Position numbers and translations under genes: made by a program
The notes under the pieces: model-generated
Database searches by the model: none
What the model was told of the DNA's origin: nothing
Seen by the model: only the letters and a program-made list of their open reading frames with translations
In this document: positions 46,161 through 58,433 of the stretch, piece by piece
Layout of the letters: every line of letters begins with the position of its first letter
Position numbering within the stretch: position 1 is the first letter of the stretch
Source of the DNA: Chrysoperla carnea
Taxonomy: Eukaryota > Arthropoda > Insecta > Neuroptera > Chrysopidae
Length of the DNA stretch: 64,000 bases
Reading direction: 5' to 3'
Assembly (NCBI RefSeq): GCF_905475395.1
Contig: NC_058338.1
Span: forward strand, 36,462,935 to 36,526,934

Positions 46161-47266
46161 GTAAAAATGCAAAAAACTATTTGTTTTTTTACATTTTTTT
46201 TAAAAATAGGTAAACTTTAATCGAAAGTAGTTATGCGACCAGATCTGTGTTAATTTTTCGGTAATTCTTTTAGGAAAAGAGGTTGATTAATGGCAATATT
46301 TGCTTAAGAGCACCGGGACTATAATATTTATTTAAAAAGATAATATTTCCTGTACAAAGTATCCAAACACTACTGATATTCCTGGTCATTGATTGTCATC
46401 ATAACCTCCCTCAAAAAATAAACTAGTTCAAATAACAATAACAAAAAATTCAAAATCAGTGTGAGTTGGTGAGGGTGTATTTTTAAAATAAACTTTCTTC
46501 CCAGTATCGTATTTCTTTCACACAAAAACCAGATACAAAAGATATACATGATTTTTGTTAGTATCTATTGTGTATCCGTATTTTAAAAATACATTTGGGT
46601 CTTTTTTGTTGTAGTATTTTTAAATGTAACGCTTTAGGCTTTAAAGTTTTTTTTATGTTTAAATAATAGCAACACGATTTAGAAAGGTGGCTTGTGAGTT
46701 GTGTTACTGAATGTTGGTCGATTACAGATTTAAATTTACTTTATTCTACTAAATATTTATTATCATGTAATAATACCTTCTCTGAAACCTTAATTTCACT
46801 TTTAAATTATTTGCGATTTTAATAATAATTATTGGATTTGTAATTTAAATTATAACATTTTTTTTATTCCTTTTCAATACATCAATTGACTTCAATTATT
46901 ACTAAATAAAGTATGGTCGGCAATTAATTGACTGATGAAATTGTATGTTACGGTGGTTAGTTCGAATCTTAATTGGTGGATCAAGACTTCATCCCAATGT
47001 TGCATACAAATTAATAAATAAAAGATAGTTGCTCAGTTTGCGTCTCAAGTTCTCATGTCAGGTCTAGCACCGATCAATTTACTTTATGTGCTGTTAAATA
47101 ACAATGGTTATTCTATGTCATTCAAGTGCCATTTGGCATCATTTGCTCCTCCATGATTGCTGGTGGGTTATTTCATCCAAAAAATTTAAGCATGGGCTTG
47201 CAGTTTATTTCTGTTGATTAGGAATTGGATTTCGGAAAAATAAAGGTATATTTTGCCTTTCTTTGT
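46161..47266. other. Gene-free stretch
   Basis: AT-rich sequence. At 47120-47205 a solo end of the TIR element found at 50081-50534 can be seen (AAAAAATTTAAGCATGGGCT, with a TGCCATTTGGCATC-like block). Confidence 0.4.
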
Positions 47267-47664
47267 ATTAGCATCGTGTGTGAGTTTTATTGGAGGCGTT
47301 TTCATGGTAACGATACACTATTTTAATTATAGAATTGTATAGATGCATATATAATTGTATGGATTGAATTTATGACTTACATTGAAAATTTAATATTATT
47401 GTCTCATAAATATAAATAAAAATTATGATAATTTACATTTGAAAAATAATATTTGTGCAATTTGATTTCTTATTTTCACAATTTTTAATGCATTAATTTA
47501 ATTAATTAGTGTTTTTCAATAATTTTAATTAGACATTTTCTATTACAATAACATGTTAAGAATTGCAAATTAGTCATAAGAGCCTCCTTTATCGCTAAAA
47601 TTTTTCACTGGAAGCACTGGCATCGATTTTATTGTCCCTACCATGACTACGCATACAACGAATA
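47267..47664 (+). mobile_element. Family B MITE, copy 3 (398 bp)
   Basis: The longest family B copy. It starts TATTAGCATCGTGTGTGAG and ends CATGACTACGCATACAACGAATA. It contains both segments that are separately missing from copies 1 and 2, so it probably approximates the full-length form. Confidence 0.82.
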
Positions 47665-48606
47665 GAGTATTAATATTTTTTTAAATTTCTGTTACAGGTG
47701 AGTTGGCATAAAAATCAATTATTTTCCCAAAAATTTTATGGTAAGATGTAAACATATTTTTATATATCAAGAGATAATCCCTTTTACTATCAAAATTGGC
47801 AGTTCCTCCTTGTCAATATTTATACATACATGCTACGCATGCGTTACACTCGTTTACGACTTATGGCATATAATTGTCGAATTGACTTTGCTTAAAAAAC
47901 ATCAATTTTTAAATTCATTTTATAATATGGAAGTTTAAATTTTTAACTTCACAGTTGATTTATACTTTTTTCGAAATATTTTTTTTAACCATGCGACTGT
48001 GATAGATTTATTTAAAAAAAAATGATTTACTGGATATTAAGTATTCATTTATTTCTGGAATTATGTAAATTATATCGCTTTAAAAAGTAGTGCACGTGTT
48101 TAATTTAAATTAGAGTTCCTTGAGTTTAAAATAATTTAAATAATATCGAAAATGATGCCTTGCTATTTACGTCAGCTGTTTCTATTATTTAAATATGACT
48201 GTAAAGCCTCGAAGGTTGTTATTAACTCTTTATTTCCTTTTAACAATGTACACGGATTTTTACTTGTCAATTTGAAATTCATTCGTCTGCTAATTTTTAA
48301 AACGCAAACAAGTAAAAAATCTTCAAAAGGTATAATTTAAATTTTTAAAGAATATACGTAAATTATTTTAAACTCAAACATTTTTAATGAGGACTATATT
48401 TATAGTTGAATAAATCTACCCGATTTTGATAAAAAATTTGATAAATTTTTGCAAATGGCAAATTTTTTTAAAAAATAGAATTCTTTTATTGTAAAAAATA
48501 AAAAAAAGGAGTTTTCAGGTTACGGAACGATCTGCGCGAATTTCTGCATGTGGCGATGTTTTCTTGAATATCTCTACATCTATTGATCGGATTGAAACGA
48601 ATAAAA
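47665..48606. other. Gene-free stretch
   Basis: AT-rich sequence. The ORF at 48152-48340 also runs into a weak donor (AAAAG/GTATAA) in phase 1, but its hydrophobic composition does not look like a real N-terminus. It was not called as a gene. Confidence 0.35.
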
Positions 48607-49135
48607 ACAAGTGAAAACAAACAATTGACTGAGTTAATTGTTGAAATATTTGCATAGGCAGTGTTGATTACTCTATCACATATATCATTACACATACATA
48701 CATGTCACACATTCATAACTGATATTCCCATATAATACATACTATACAATTTACACGGATAAACAGTGATGTTTTCGAAAAAATGTTTCAAACAAAAGTT
48801 GGTAATTTTTTTATAAGGAATATTTTTTACATTTAAACTTTTGTTCTATCTCTAACGGTTTACAAGACCCAATTGACCTATGTTGCTCAATTTCGAACTC
48901 GACCTCACTTTTTACATCCTGAGTACGCTGTAACAATTTAAGCTTGGTATCTTTTTTCGTTTTTGAGTTATCGAGTTGACAGACGGACGGACAACCGAAA
49001 ATCGACTAATTAGGTGAATTAGGTGAATTGTGAACACCTATACCAAAATTTTGTTCGTAGCATCAATATTTTTAAGCGTTACAAACTTGGGACTAAAGTT
49101 AGTACAGTATTACATATATGCAAGGTATAAAAATA
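48607..49135 (+). mobile_element. Family A copy, near full length (about 530 bp)
   Basis: It has both ends: start ACAAGTGAAAACAAACAATT followed by GACTGAGTTAATTGTTGAAAT, and end ATATATGCAAGGTATAAAA. Internal blocks are ACATACATGTCACACATTC, TTTGTTCTATCTCTAACGG, GTTGAC AGACGGACGG, ACCTATACCAAAATTTTG and AAACTTGGGACTAAAG. There is no ORF with protein similarity, so it is non-autonomous. No TIRs or Helitron ends were found; the class is unassigned. Confidence 0.78.
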
Positions 49136-50080
49136 ATTGTTTATTATGAATTTCTGCATCGATCTTGCCTGGCATCGAATCTTGAACATAGTAAAATAAC
49201 TTTTCGAAAAATGAGGAAATTGAGTTGAAATTCTGGAAAAAAAATGTAACTTTTGATCATAAATAAGAGTGGTAAATTCCATTGGACATTCCATGCTCGC
49301 TACATAACCTCAATTTTCAGAAAAACGAATTTCAACTGCTCGTACAGTTCAGGCAAATCATCGGACTTTGACAACCTCCAAAATGAGATGTATAACTGAA
49401 CGATCGGACCGTCTAAAATCGATTCTACGGGCCAACAAAAATGGGAATTGATTTAAATCTCTTGTCAATTCATTCATTGCCACAGAACCCTATCTAGCGA
49501 CTGGAATACCATTAAAAAATAAATTTTCTTCGAATAATTTCTGTTACGTGTGCGCAATTATACTTTGTATTAAAACTAGATAATCTTATTGTGAGTTGAA
49601 CATGTAAATAAAATACTTTTAACAATAATGGATCATTATTAAGTTATAAAAATCATTTTAATGGCTATATCTAAGAATTTTTTTTTTTAATAATCAAATC
49701 ACTAAACAAACAGAAACAGTTACAATAAATCATAAATGGAAAGTAGTAACATCAAACAAAAGTAATTAACAGTAATAAACAAAATTATAAAATATTTTTA
49801 AGTGCTATAGACTGAATCATCATATCTATAACACTTACACGAGCTCAACTTGTGCATTCATTAAGATGTCTTCCTTGTACATGTGAAATTCCTTGATAAA
49901 TGCTCTGATCTGCTTTATTCTATATAACAATTTATTTCAAAAGATGATAACTTTTTCTAAGAAATGCAATATCATTTATATTAACAATTTCCCCAATATG
50001 AGAGTTTTTTGAGAATTTAATAACAGGTTTGTAACTAAAAAAACTGCACAGGATTTTTATCTGCTTCCTATATAGACTGC
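49136..50080. other. Gene-free stretch
   Basis: AT-rich sequence. Several short minus-strand ORFs (49079-49294, 49932-50117) are chance readings of repeats or AT-rich DNA. Confidence 0.4.
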
Positions 50081-50534
50081 AAGCCCATGCTAAAATTTTT
50101 CGGGGGAAATGATTCATCAGAAATCATTTTGAAAAGATGCTCCTAAGTAAAAGTAAGTTTAAGCTCCATGGCGTCACTTTTTCCGCGTTACTTGTGAGTA
50201 CAGGTGACAAAAACCTATTGTCGTATAAAAACAGGTACCAGAAGTTAAAAATTTTTTTTTCCCCGTCAATTTCCGAATCTCTACGTGATTTATTTCTGTA
50301 CGGCATCTAGTCAATTCGTTTCGAATACTTATGCTGAGTTAGTATCCTTCAACGCCGTACATATATGCTGGTGAAGGGTTGAGATTCCAAGGGGTGTGTC
50401 ATTCAATTATCACCTGTTCTCATCTGTACCGCGCAAAACTGATGCCATGGCGCTTAATCTTACTATTACATATAGGAGCATCTTTTTTAACATGATTCCT
50501 GCTCAATTTACCCAAAAAATTTTAGCATGGGCTT
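50081..50534. mobile_element. TIR element with about 93-bp inverted ends (454 bp)
   Basis: The left end starts AAGCCCATGCTAAAATTTTT and runs through GAAATGATTC, AAAAGATGCTCCTA and TAAGCTCCATGGCGTC. The complement of the right end reads AAGCCCATGCTAAAATTTTT, GGAATCATGTT, AAAAGATGCTCCTA and TAAGCGCCATGGCATC. A related single end is at about 47120-47205. It is non-coding. The target duplication could not be resolved. Confidence 0.72.
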
Positions 50535-51507
50535 ATACTTTGCTAAGCCGGGTAATTTATTAAAAAACTTCTATCACGTCAAACTTTCTTGCAAAATCCA
50601 TTTGAAAAATCGAAAATTCGAACAATTTAGGGGAATAATAGAGGGGTAATAACTCAAGAGGGAACCTCGCATTCAGTTGGAAATTGTCAGTTGATCGTAT
50701 CCCAACAAAATGACGGTGTCTGATTAGTTTGTGATAAAGCATGCGGGAAACAGAAGATGGAAAGCGAAAACTTGCTCGAAGGAGCATCAAGAAGAAGATT
50801 AACTTGTATTTTTAGAGTATCCTATCTCCATTATTTATCGTAATTTCTTGAAGAAATCTGTGTGGTGTATTCAAGTTTGCAGAATGAATGTAAATTCAGG
50901 GACCTAATACCATAAAGCTGCAAAATCACTGCCCAAACGGTTGATCGCAATATAGCTGCCTTCGTCTCATTTATACGTGCTATAACCATAATAGTGTATA
51001 CAAAACAATGAACATGTGTGTCGTCTACGCGCTTCTGTAGTTGCACTTATTATTTATTGACTGCGAAATAGAGAGGGAAGAACGCCTATCAGTTCTGCCT
51101 TTTTCTCTGCGATCCAGAATGCACTTATTTATGGTATTATTATCTCTATGATGTAATCTCTCTCATCTAAGGCGAGTTGTTAGGTTAAGGTTAGCTAACG
51201 ATTGTCGGTCTCACGACAGTATGAGTTAGGCTACTATAACTATTAGCGTCTACCTCATGTGTTAGAATTAAAAACAAATAATAAATCAATACGAAACACG
51301 GTTAAACGTCCGATTTCCATGAAATGAACTAAAAGACACGGTCCAAATACTTTTGATGAAATTTTCACATATTAAAAATTCATACTGTATATGCCAAATC
51401 TAAAAATAAATAAATAATATATACAATAAAATATTGTGTTGCTTAATTAATTTTATAAACATTTCTTTTTAAAATTTAATCATTACAGTAACAGAAAAAA
51501 GTAATGC
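50535..51507. other. Gene-free stretch
   Basis: No gene recognised. The ORFs at 50560-50790 and 50831-51046 (minus) have no family resemblance. The region is slightly less AT-rich than its surroundings, possibly old transposon DNA. Confidence 0.35.
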
Positions 51508-52131
51508 TTTTATACCATGTATATATGAAATATATTTCAAGGTATACTAATTTTAGTACCAAGTTTGTAACGCTTAAAAATATTGATAATTTGAACACAA
51601 TTTTGGTATAAGTATTCATAAAATCTCTTAATAGTCCATTTTCGTTTGTCCGTCTGTCATTCATCGCGATAACTCAAGAATGAAAAGAGATATTTAGCTG
51701 AAATTTTTGTAGCGTGCTCAGGACGTAAAAAGTTAGTTTGAGTTCGTAAATGAGCAACATAGGTCAATTGAGTCTGGAGTCCGTAAAATCAATCTTGTAA
51801 ACCGTTAGAGATAGAAGAAAAGTTTAAAAACATTACTTATCCGCAAGGGCGCAAACTAGGAAAAAACTTGGGTGTCCATTTTCTCCAAAACTATAAAAGA
51901 TTAGGAGTTTAAAATTTTCAGGTAACTTCAACTAGTGGTCTCGTGAAAGATTCTAGAACAAAGAAAAGTTCTATAGAAAATAAATACAAAACAAATGGCG
52001 ATCGAAAGACCTTGTGTTGATTTATTAAATTTTTCTAATTTATTAAAAATAATGCAAGTACATACTGACATTCACTTTCTATACAGAGTATTTCAACAAT
52101 TAACTCAGTCAATTGTTTGTTTTCACTTGTT
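51508..52131 (-). mobile_element. Family A copy, full length (624 bp, inverted)
   Basis: On the minus strand it starts AACAAGTGAAAACAAACAAT, followed by TGACTGAGTTAATTGTTGAAAT. It passes the internal GACCACTAGTTGAAGTTACC, TTTTGGAGAAAATGGACACC and GCGCCCTTGCGGATAA blocks, then the GTTGCTCATTTACGAACTC block, and ends ATATATACATGGTATAAAAG. This is the longest single copy and shows the family's complete order. Confidence 0.82.
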
Positions 52132-52539
52132 ATCATTATTATAATGATTATATTTATGTAGAATCATATATACATAATATTATTTATTCTATAATGCATA
52201 TTAAATATTATAAATGTTATTTTTAGAAAGTGACATTTAAAAATAACATCGAAATATCTGATACACAACCACTCAACTCAATCACTATATTATTTATAAT
52301 CTGGTATAAAATGGCGATGGCATATTCAAATCAGAATTTAAGGTAGACTTTGGAGCATTACTAATACTAATATCTTTGTCTCAATTTTTGCGATTTTGGA
52401 GCTTCAATCTCGCGAAATATTCACCTAAAAAATGTAATTCTAATGATTTCCTCTTTTAGAAACAAAGTAGGCTAGAATTGGTATGATTGAAACCTAACTT
52501 TTAGTTTTATTTGCGTCCACTATAAAATTCCAATTTATT
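52132..52539. other. Gene-free spacer
   Basis: AT-rich sequence. A TTTAAGGTAGACTTTGG phrase at about 52339 resembles the TTAAGGTAGT MITE ends but has no partner. Confidence 0.3.
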
Positions 52540-52696
52540 GAGAGCTGAGTGCACCTCCTTCATCCATATATCATTCACTAAAGCAGCCCATCACAACCAT
52601 TAATTAAATTAATTTTGTTGCGACGGCGGGAATCGAACCCACTACCCTTAGCATACCATGGACGGAATTGGTTACGCCTTAACCAACTGACCTAAT
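52540..52696 (-). mobile_element. tRNA-derived SINE, second copy (inverted)
   Basis: On the minus strand it shows a complete tRNA-like promoter: box A-like TAGGTCAGTTGG near 52694, then GGTTAAGGCG, and box B GGTTCGATTCCCGCC. The same body follows as at 43930-44148 (AATTAATTTAATTAATGG, TTGTGATGGGCTGC, GAAGGAGGTGCACTCAGC). It is 3'-truncated relative to that copy. It is not a functional tRNA: the anticodon arm is disrupted and a SINE body follows. Confidence 0.82.
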
Positions 52697-53313
52697 ATTA
52701 GCATTAAAAACGAATAAATTGTTTAATTGCCGGCATACGCGTTGTGTCGACTCATACTGGTTTATATACATAAAATATGTAATATATAAATAAAAATAGC
52801 AACAGTTAACATAAATATAGAGTTGTTTGTTAAAATAAATTGTCGCTGATATTCTATGTTTGATATTGGATAGCATACTGTTAATATTAAAAATATTATT
52901 TTACGATATTTTTTAAGTTTATTTTTTAAACAGACTAAATGGATTTTTAGTGTTGACCTATATAATTGTTGTTGATAAAACTTTTATTATTGTTTCGCAC
53001 TAAAATGCGATCATTATAGTCTCCCAGCAAGCCGACATGTTGACTATTGTATGCAAAATACAGAAGAGTATTTTGCGTTTTTTCTTTTCTTTCTATTCTA
53101 AATATAGGTTTTACAGTTATAACACATGTATAAAAAAAATCGGATGTGAATTATTCCCCGTGGTTTCATTTATAAGCATAAATAAACTTGCTGGTCTTAC
53201 AATCTTAAGCTAGTTCATAATTTGGGTCGTCTGTAAAACTCGAATGTTTGTTCTGGACCTCAAATGTTTTTGGTTTGGAGCGTTATTGGAACTTTTTTTA
53301 AATTCGTTAACAA
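52697..53313. other. Gene-free spacer
   Basis: AT-rich sequence with nothing recognised. Confidence 0.3.
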
Positions 53314-53550
53314 ACAAGTGAAAACAAACAATTGACAGAGTTGCTTGTTTAAATACCATGAATATACAGTGTTGATTACTCTGCCATAGTACACACACAT
53401 ACATGTCACACATATATAACTGATATACCCATATAATACATACTATTCACATTCACATTTAACTTTTTGTTCTATCTCTAACGGTTTAAAAAATTTTTTA
53501 GCGTTAGAAACTTGGGACTAAACTTAATATACCTTGCATATTTCATAATA
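53314..53550 (+). mobile_element. Family A copy with internal deletion
   Basis: It starts ACAAGTGAAAACAAACAATT and keeps ACATACATGTCACACATAT and TTTTTGTTCTATCTCTAACG. It then jumps to TTAGCGTTAGAAACTTGGGA and ends ACCTTGCATATTTCATA. The middle of the element (the GTTGCTCATTT to ATTTTGTTCG part) is deleted. Confidence 0.72.
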
Positions 53551-54903
53551 AATGTAACTTTTTATATATTCAACCTAATTCTTCTAAAGTATTGACTTTT
53601 TATAAGAAATAACTTTCTAAGTGTATTCGTCTGTTTTTCCATTATGAGAATCAGTTTGAATCAACCACTTTTGGTCGGAACTGAAAGCTGTAAACATGTT
53701 CATTTCATCCGAAATGACCCATTTACTTACAAGTCTTACATTCAATTAAATATTTTGAATATTAGAGTATCTTTCATCGGATATACAAGATATTAATGTG
53801 AAATTTAGCTCTTAATAGTAAATCGATTTTGTTAGATATGTTTTTAGCTTTCGCTTCGAACCAGAAGTGGCTTATTCAGAATAGTTTTCATAAGAGAGAG
53901 CAATACAACACTTTAAATTAGATTCCTTCTTTAGAAACAACTTTTGAATCTAAAATGCCTTTCTTTTCTTACGAGAAGTATTCTGTATAAGCCAAGGAAC
54001 CTGAAAACACTCTATGGAGTTCAGAAGGGGGGAGGATACGAGTGATCTGAAACACTCGGTATAATGTACTACTAAGTCCTTAAAACTTTAAAATAAAAGT
54101 GATGATAATTTTTTCTTGATTTTTTTTTTAAAACGACTAAAATCCGTTTTTAAAATTTCTTTTGTAGCGTTATTCTAATATTATCTCAGAAACACTGCTG
54201 TTTTTTATTTATACTGGGAATTTTTTACCACAGATTTAAATAAACCTATTAACGTAACAAAGTTTAACTGAATAAAACTGGCTGGTTTAATTAAAGCAAC
54301 TTTATACATTTGTAAAATAATGAACACATTTTTATAGCAAGTACGAATGTTGTTTCTCTCACCGCTAGTTATTCGTTTATATATTATATTAATACAATAA
54401 ACACAATAATAGTAGTGTGTTCTAAAGTATCACAGTACAGGGTGTTTCAAGATATCACAGTAGGGCTAATGAAAAATGGTAGCTTATTTTAAAATAATCA
54501 TAATTTTTAAATTTGTATACACTTATAGTCGGAAAAGTCTTCTTTTTATATACATGGTGTTGAAATTTTAGAAAAATGACCGTTTTGTTAGTACTGCCAA
54601 ATTAATGTTTAGAAAAATGGAAAATTTTGCATATTTAATGAACTAAGAATTTCTCATGATTTAAAGCTATGGCGAAAGCAACGGTGGAGATATAAATGCA
54701 CTGTAACCCAATTTTCGAAAAAAATCTCTTTGCTGATTTCACTGAAAATACAATATCGTTAAGTATTCTTTCATTTAAAGTCAGTATCATAAGATGTTTT
54801 TCCGAAACAGGGATATTAGGGTTAAATCGAAATGCTTTCTGTTGACACTAGACTACCACTCGTTAGAAAATATTTTTTGCTTTTTACTTTAATATACATT
54901 TTA
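53551..54903. other. Gene-free stretch
   Basis: AT-rich sequence. A CAGGGTGTTTCAAG phrase at about 54437 resembles the ends of common insect elements, but no partner was found. Confidence 0.35.
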
Positions 54904-55582
54904 AACGAGTGAAAACAAGCAATTGACTGAGTTAATTGTTGAAGTATGTATACATGTATAGAAAGTGATGAACGTCAGTGCTTGCATTATTTTCAATAAA
55001 TAGGAAAAGTTTAAAAAACCAACACAATGATGGCTGCCTTTGGACCGCCATTTGTTTTGATTTTCGAAAATTTGAAAGTGGTTTCTAGATTTTTTTTTCG
55101 TTTTTCGAGAATCTTTCACAAGGCTATTAGTTGAAGCTGCCTGCGAATTTTCAACTTCCTATCTTTTATAGTTTTGGAGAAAATGGACAATTAAATTGTA
55201 CTAATAGTACAATTTAATTGATTCGATTTTATATTTTTGCATAGTTATAAGATATTTTAAATCAGAATTAAAATATCGAACAAACTACTCAAATTAAACT
55301 GAGTCCTTGAAAAATTTACTTTGGTTTTTTAAATGTTGGCCTCGATAAAACAACTCAAGTATAGGTGATGATTTTATGAACACCTATTCGCACCGTGCAT
55401 GAGTTTTACTGGAGACGTTTCCATGGTAACGATACACTACTTTATCAATTTTATTATCCCTACCATGACTATGCACACAACGAATACCAAAATTTTGTTC
55501 GTAGCATCAATATTTTTAAGCAATAAACTTAGGACTAAACTTAGTATAACTTGATATATTTTATATACACATGGTATAAAAA
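54904..55582 (+). mobile_element. Family A copy interrupted by a family B copy
   Basis: It starts GAGTGAAAACAAGCAATTGA, followed by CTGAGTTAATTGTTGAAG, and passes AGTTTTGGAGAAAATGGAC. After an altered middle (about 55195-55360) it resumes at GATGATTTTATGAACACC. Family B copy 4 (55385-55486) interrupts it exactly between AACACC and ACCAAAATTTTGTTCG. It ends ATATACACATGGTATAAAA. Confidence 0.75.
55385..55486 (+). mobile_element. Family B MITE, copy 4, miniature (102 bp) nested in family A
   Basis: It keeps only the two ends: TATTCGCACCGTGCATGAG, then GTTTCCATGGTAACGATACA, and CCCTACCATGACTATGCAC with ACAACGAATA. The interior is deleted. Its host is a known repeat, so the uninterrupted target is visible in sister copies (AACACCTATACCAAAA). 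The insert starts and ends at the TA steps of that site. Confidence 0.85.
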
Positions 55583-57655
55583 CTGACTTAAATTGTATCA
55601 TTCTATACATTAATTAATAATTTTGGTGGTGATATTTATTTACAACTAGAAAATAATTGAAGTAGTAAAATAATTGCGCATTGTAGTTACTTACTTACTT
55701 AAATATGAGTACACTAAATAATGTGTATGAGTTATTGTTTATATTTCGAAATATTTTGTTTGAAATATATGTTGGTTGCCCTTGTATCTAATTCTTTAAT
55801 ATAATTACCTACTTTTATTATCAAAAAAAATTAAAACTATATAGGAAGACCGATTAAAAAAGTAACGCTTTTCACTATTGTTCTTTTATTTAGGTTACCT
55901 ACATAACTCAGGATTTAATTGTGATCTACACAAATTTTGATTCATCATAAAAGTTAAAGAAATATGCAAAGATTGAATAATATTAGGGATTTCAATAAAA
56001 CTTTATAAATCATTTTTTTGATTAACAAAGTTTCGAAAAATCACAAAAAATTCCTAGATCATCGGACTTCCTTATTATTATTTTATCGTTCAAAGTTGGC
56101 TGAAAAATGATGAATCATATAGGTTATTCTTTTCAATTGGATATTTCTATATCAAAAAATCTAGAGGGTGTGATAAAAAACTATCTAAAATACTTAGACA
56201 ACCTTGTAGTTTATATACCATAAAAATATTAGGTTGTCGATAATATAAAAACAAAATTTTAATTTAACTATGAGTTCATCGAAGATCCATCATTTGATGA
56301 ACAGAGACGATTATAGTTAGAGTATTGCTGATTGAAGAGCGATATCTATATTATCAAATTTATAAGCAGCACTTGTATACAATATATTATATATTTTTGT
56401 AGTTGCGCGGTATTGTGCAGCTAAAAATAACACATTATTTGACTACAAAGTATTTATTTCCAGAAAAATGATTAAATCCATAAAAATGGTAAAAAACCAA
56501 TCCATAATCAAATTCTGGATTATTACTGCTGGGTGTGTTTTCACAATTAACAACACAACACCTTTGATTCGATCGTTTTTTACTCTTTTTAATTTGAATA
56601 TTAAATCATTATTTAGTTCCAATTGTTAAATGACATTTTAGTCCGAGAGCTATCTAACGAATTTTCATAATGCTTCAAACACCTACCCAAAAATGCCTGC
56701 CAGTTCTACTATTTCTGCTAAACGACTGTTTACAAAACTTAAAAACACGAGGTGGCGCATAGGTCGTCCGTCAAAAATACTTTACTATTGGTGTATTGGT
56801 ATACTCATTAGTCAGTAAAACCTCGTGCAATAAGTGTCGAAAGTGATACCAGGAGATCTTATAAATTGTATACGGACTAAAAAAAATTAAAAAAAAGAAT
56901 TTGATAATAAACAATGAACATAAACAATTCCCTTTCATAACTTAACATAATCACAATAGCAATATAGTAGTACTAATTCATCCGTCAACCATTATTGTTG
57001 TTGAGACAGACAGACATATCATTTAAATATAAGGTAACTACTACTTGCACATTGTATATGGCAGAATGTAATTGTTCTAGATTCTCTTGTAAACAATTAA
57101 ACATTCTGTGATATTTAAATTTATAATTTTGTTATTATTATTATTATTATTATTAGATTTAAAGTCATGTTTTTTTTTTTAATATTTGATTTTTATTCCA
57201 AAGAAATTATTTGAATTTTTATTTATTGTGTACTATTTATTAAAAATATTATTAACTGTGATTTCCTAGTCTTTCTGAAATCTTAGAAATTTTAATCATC
57301 TGAAAAATGAGGCAATTGTTAATTAATCCCCAATTCTTCTGATAATAATTCTAGATAAGCTCGCTAATTGAATTACGAAAATAACGTTTTAAATTTTTTT
57401 CAAATAATCTGATCACGTATATAACAAAACACAAGTGAAAGATTTTGCCAAATGGCATATTGGTTACGTTAGCCCTCCCACCTTCAAGTAATGTTTTTTT
57501 TTAAATCAACAGATTTTGATAACAAATAATCGAAATAATTGATCATTCGGACCATAATAGAGAGACGTACAGCATCTACAAAATTTAAAAAACCCCCGAC
57601 AAACGCGATTTATTCCTTGTAAACCGATTTTTGGAAACTTAGCTATAAAATGTTC
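55583..57655. other. Gene-free stretch
   Basis: AT-rich sequence with no recognised gene. It contains the (TTA)n microsatellite at 57132-57155. Confidence 0.4.
57132..57155 (+). repeat. (TTA)8 microsatellite
   Basis: An uninterrupted trinucleotide run of about eight TTA/ATT units in AT-rich DNA. Confidence 0.9.
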
Positions 57656-57735
57656 TAAATCAAGTCGGTTCGACCGTTTAGAGGCTACGATGCCACTGAG
57701 AAACACATAGACGCACAGATAAACACTTTAAACTT
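57656..57735 (+). mobile_element. Retroelement-like tail, second copy
   Basis: TCGGTTCGACCGTTTAGAGG then CTACGATGCC, followed by AAACACATAGACGCACAG, parallels 8075-8150. Overlapping ORFs on both strands (57506-57706 and 57678-57956 minus, 57790-57996 plus) show no recognised domains. Confidence 0.4.
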
Positions 57736-58130
57736 ATAACACTCCTTCTTAAATCAAAATGAAAGTGATGGTCAAGGACATCAGATGAGATGAAAAGGAT
57801 ACTTAGAGAGCTATCATTTTTTGGATCAAAGCTAAAATTATCGAAACTTAGCGAATCTAAACTATATGTTGTAAAATTAACAGCTCTCGGAGTGAATGAA
57901 TATACAAGCAGTTCAGGCAGTGTAATTTTAGAATCGAAATTACGTATATTTTTCAAGATTTGGTTTCAACAGTGGCTCAAAGAGGGAATTAGATGATTAT
58001 CAGCTTTCATTAATCACATGTATTTAAACGGGAAACATGAAGTTTGTTTTGATAAAAACTATCATTTTTTATTTATGCTGTATTTAATCTGATAGAATAA
58101 ATAATCGATAAATATGCGTATCTAATAATG
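57736..58130. other. Gene-free spacer
   Basis: Nothing recognised; two overlapping opposite-strand ORFs here lack family resemblance. Confidence 0.3.
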
Positions 58131-58433
58131 TTTAAGGTAGTTCACTCGTTATAGTTAAGTCCATAATAACATGATCTTATATTGCTGCACTATTTGTAGT
58201 AATAGTATATAATACTCTGACATTGCATCTATATATATACTCCATTCACATACACATACACAAATTTGCACAAATGAATTATTTAAACTCGGATACCTCC
58301 AACATTTAATTAATTATTAATATTTCATTCCACAGTCTGTGAAAAATTTTCACTTTTTTATATTAATAAAAATCTTTATTTCAATTTTATTGAATTCCTA
58401 GAAATGACATTTTTTCATGTGAACTACCTTAAA
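58131..58433. mobile_element. TTAA-flanked MITE, GGTAGTTCAC ends (303 bp)
   Basis: The left end TTTAAGGTAGTTCAC and right end GTGAACTACCTTAAA are perfect 15-bp inverted repeats that include TTAA on each side. TTAA at both borders is the target duplication expected of piggyBac-type elements. The outermost element bases GGTAGT match those of 61060-61376. It is non-coding. Confidence 0.65.

Noticed and set aside
48152-48340. Possible fifth phase-1 first exon
   Set aside because: Weak donor (GTATAA) and a hydrophobic composition without a protein-like pattern; not strong enough to call.
52618-52696. tRNA gene
   Set aside because: Box A and B are present, but the anticodon arm is disrupted and a SINE body follows, also seen at 43930-44148.
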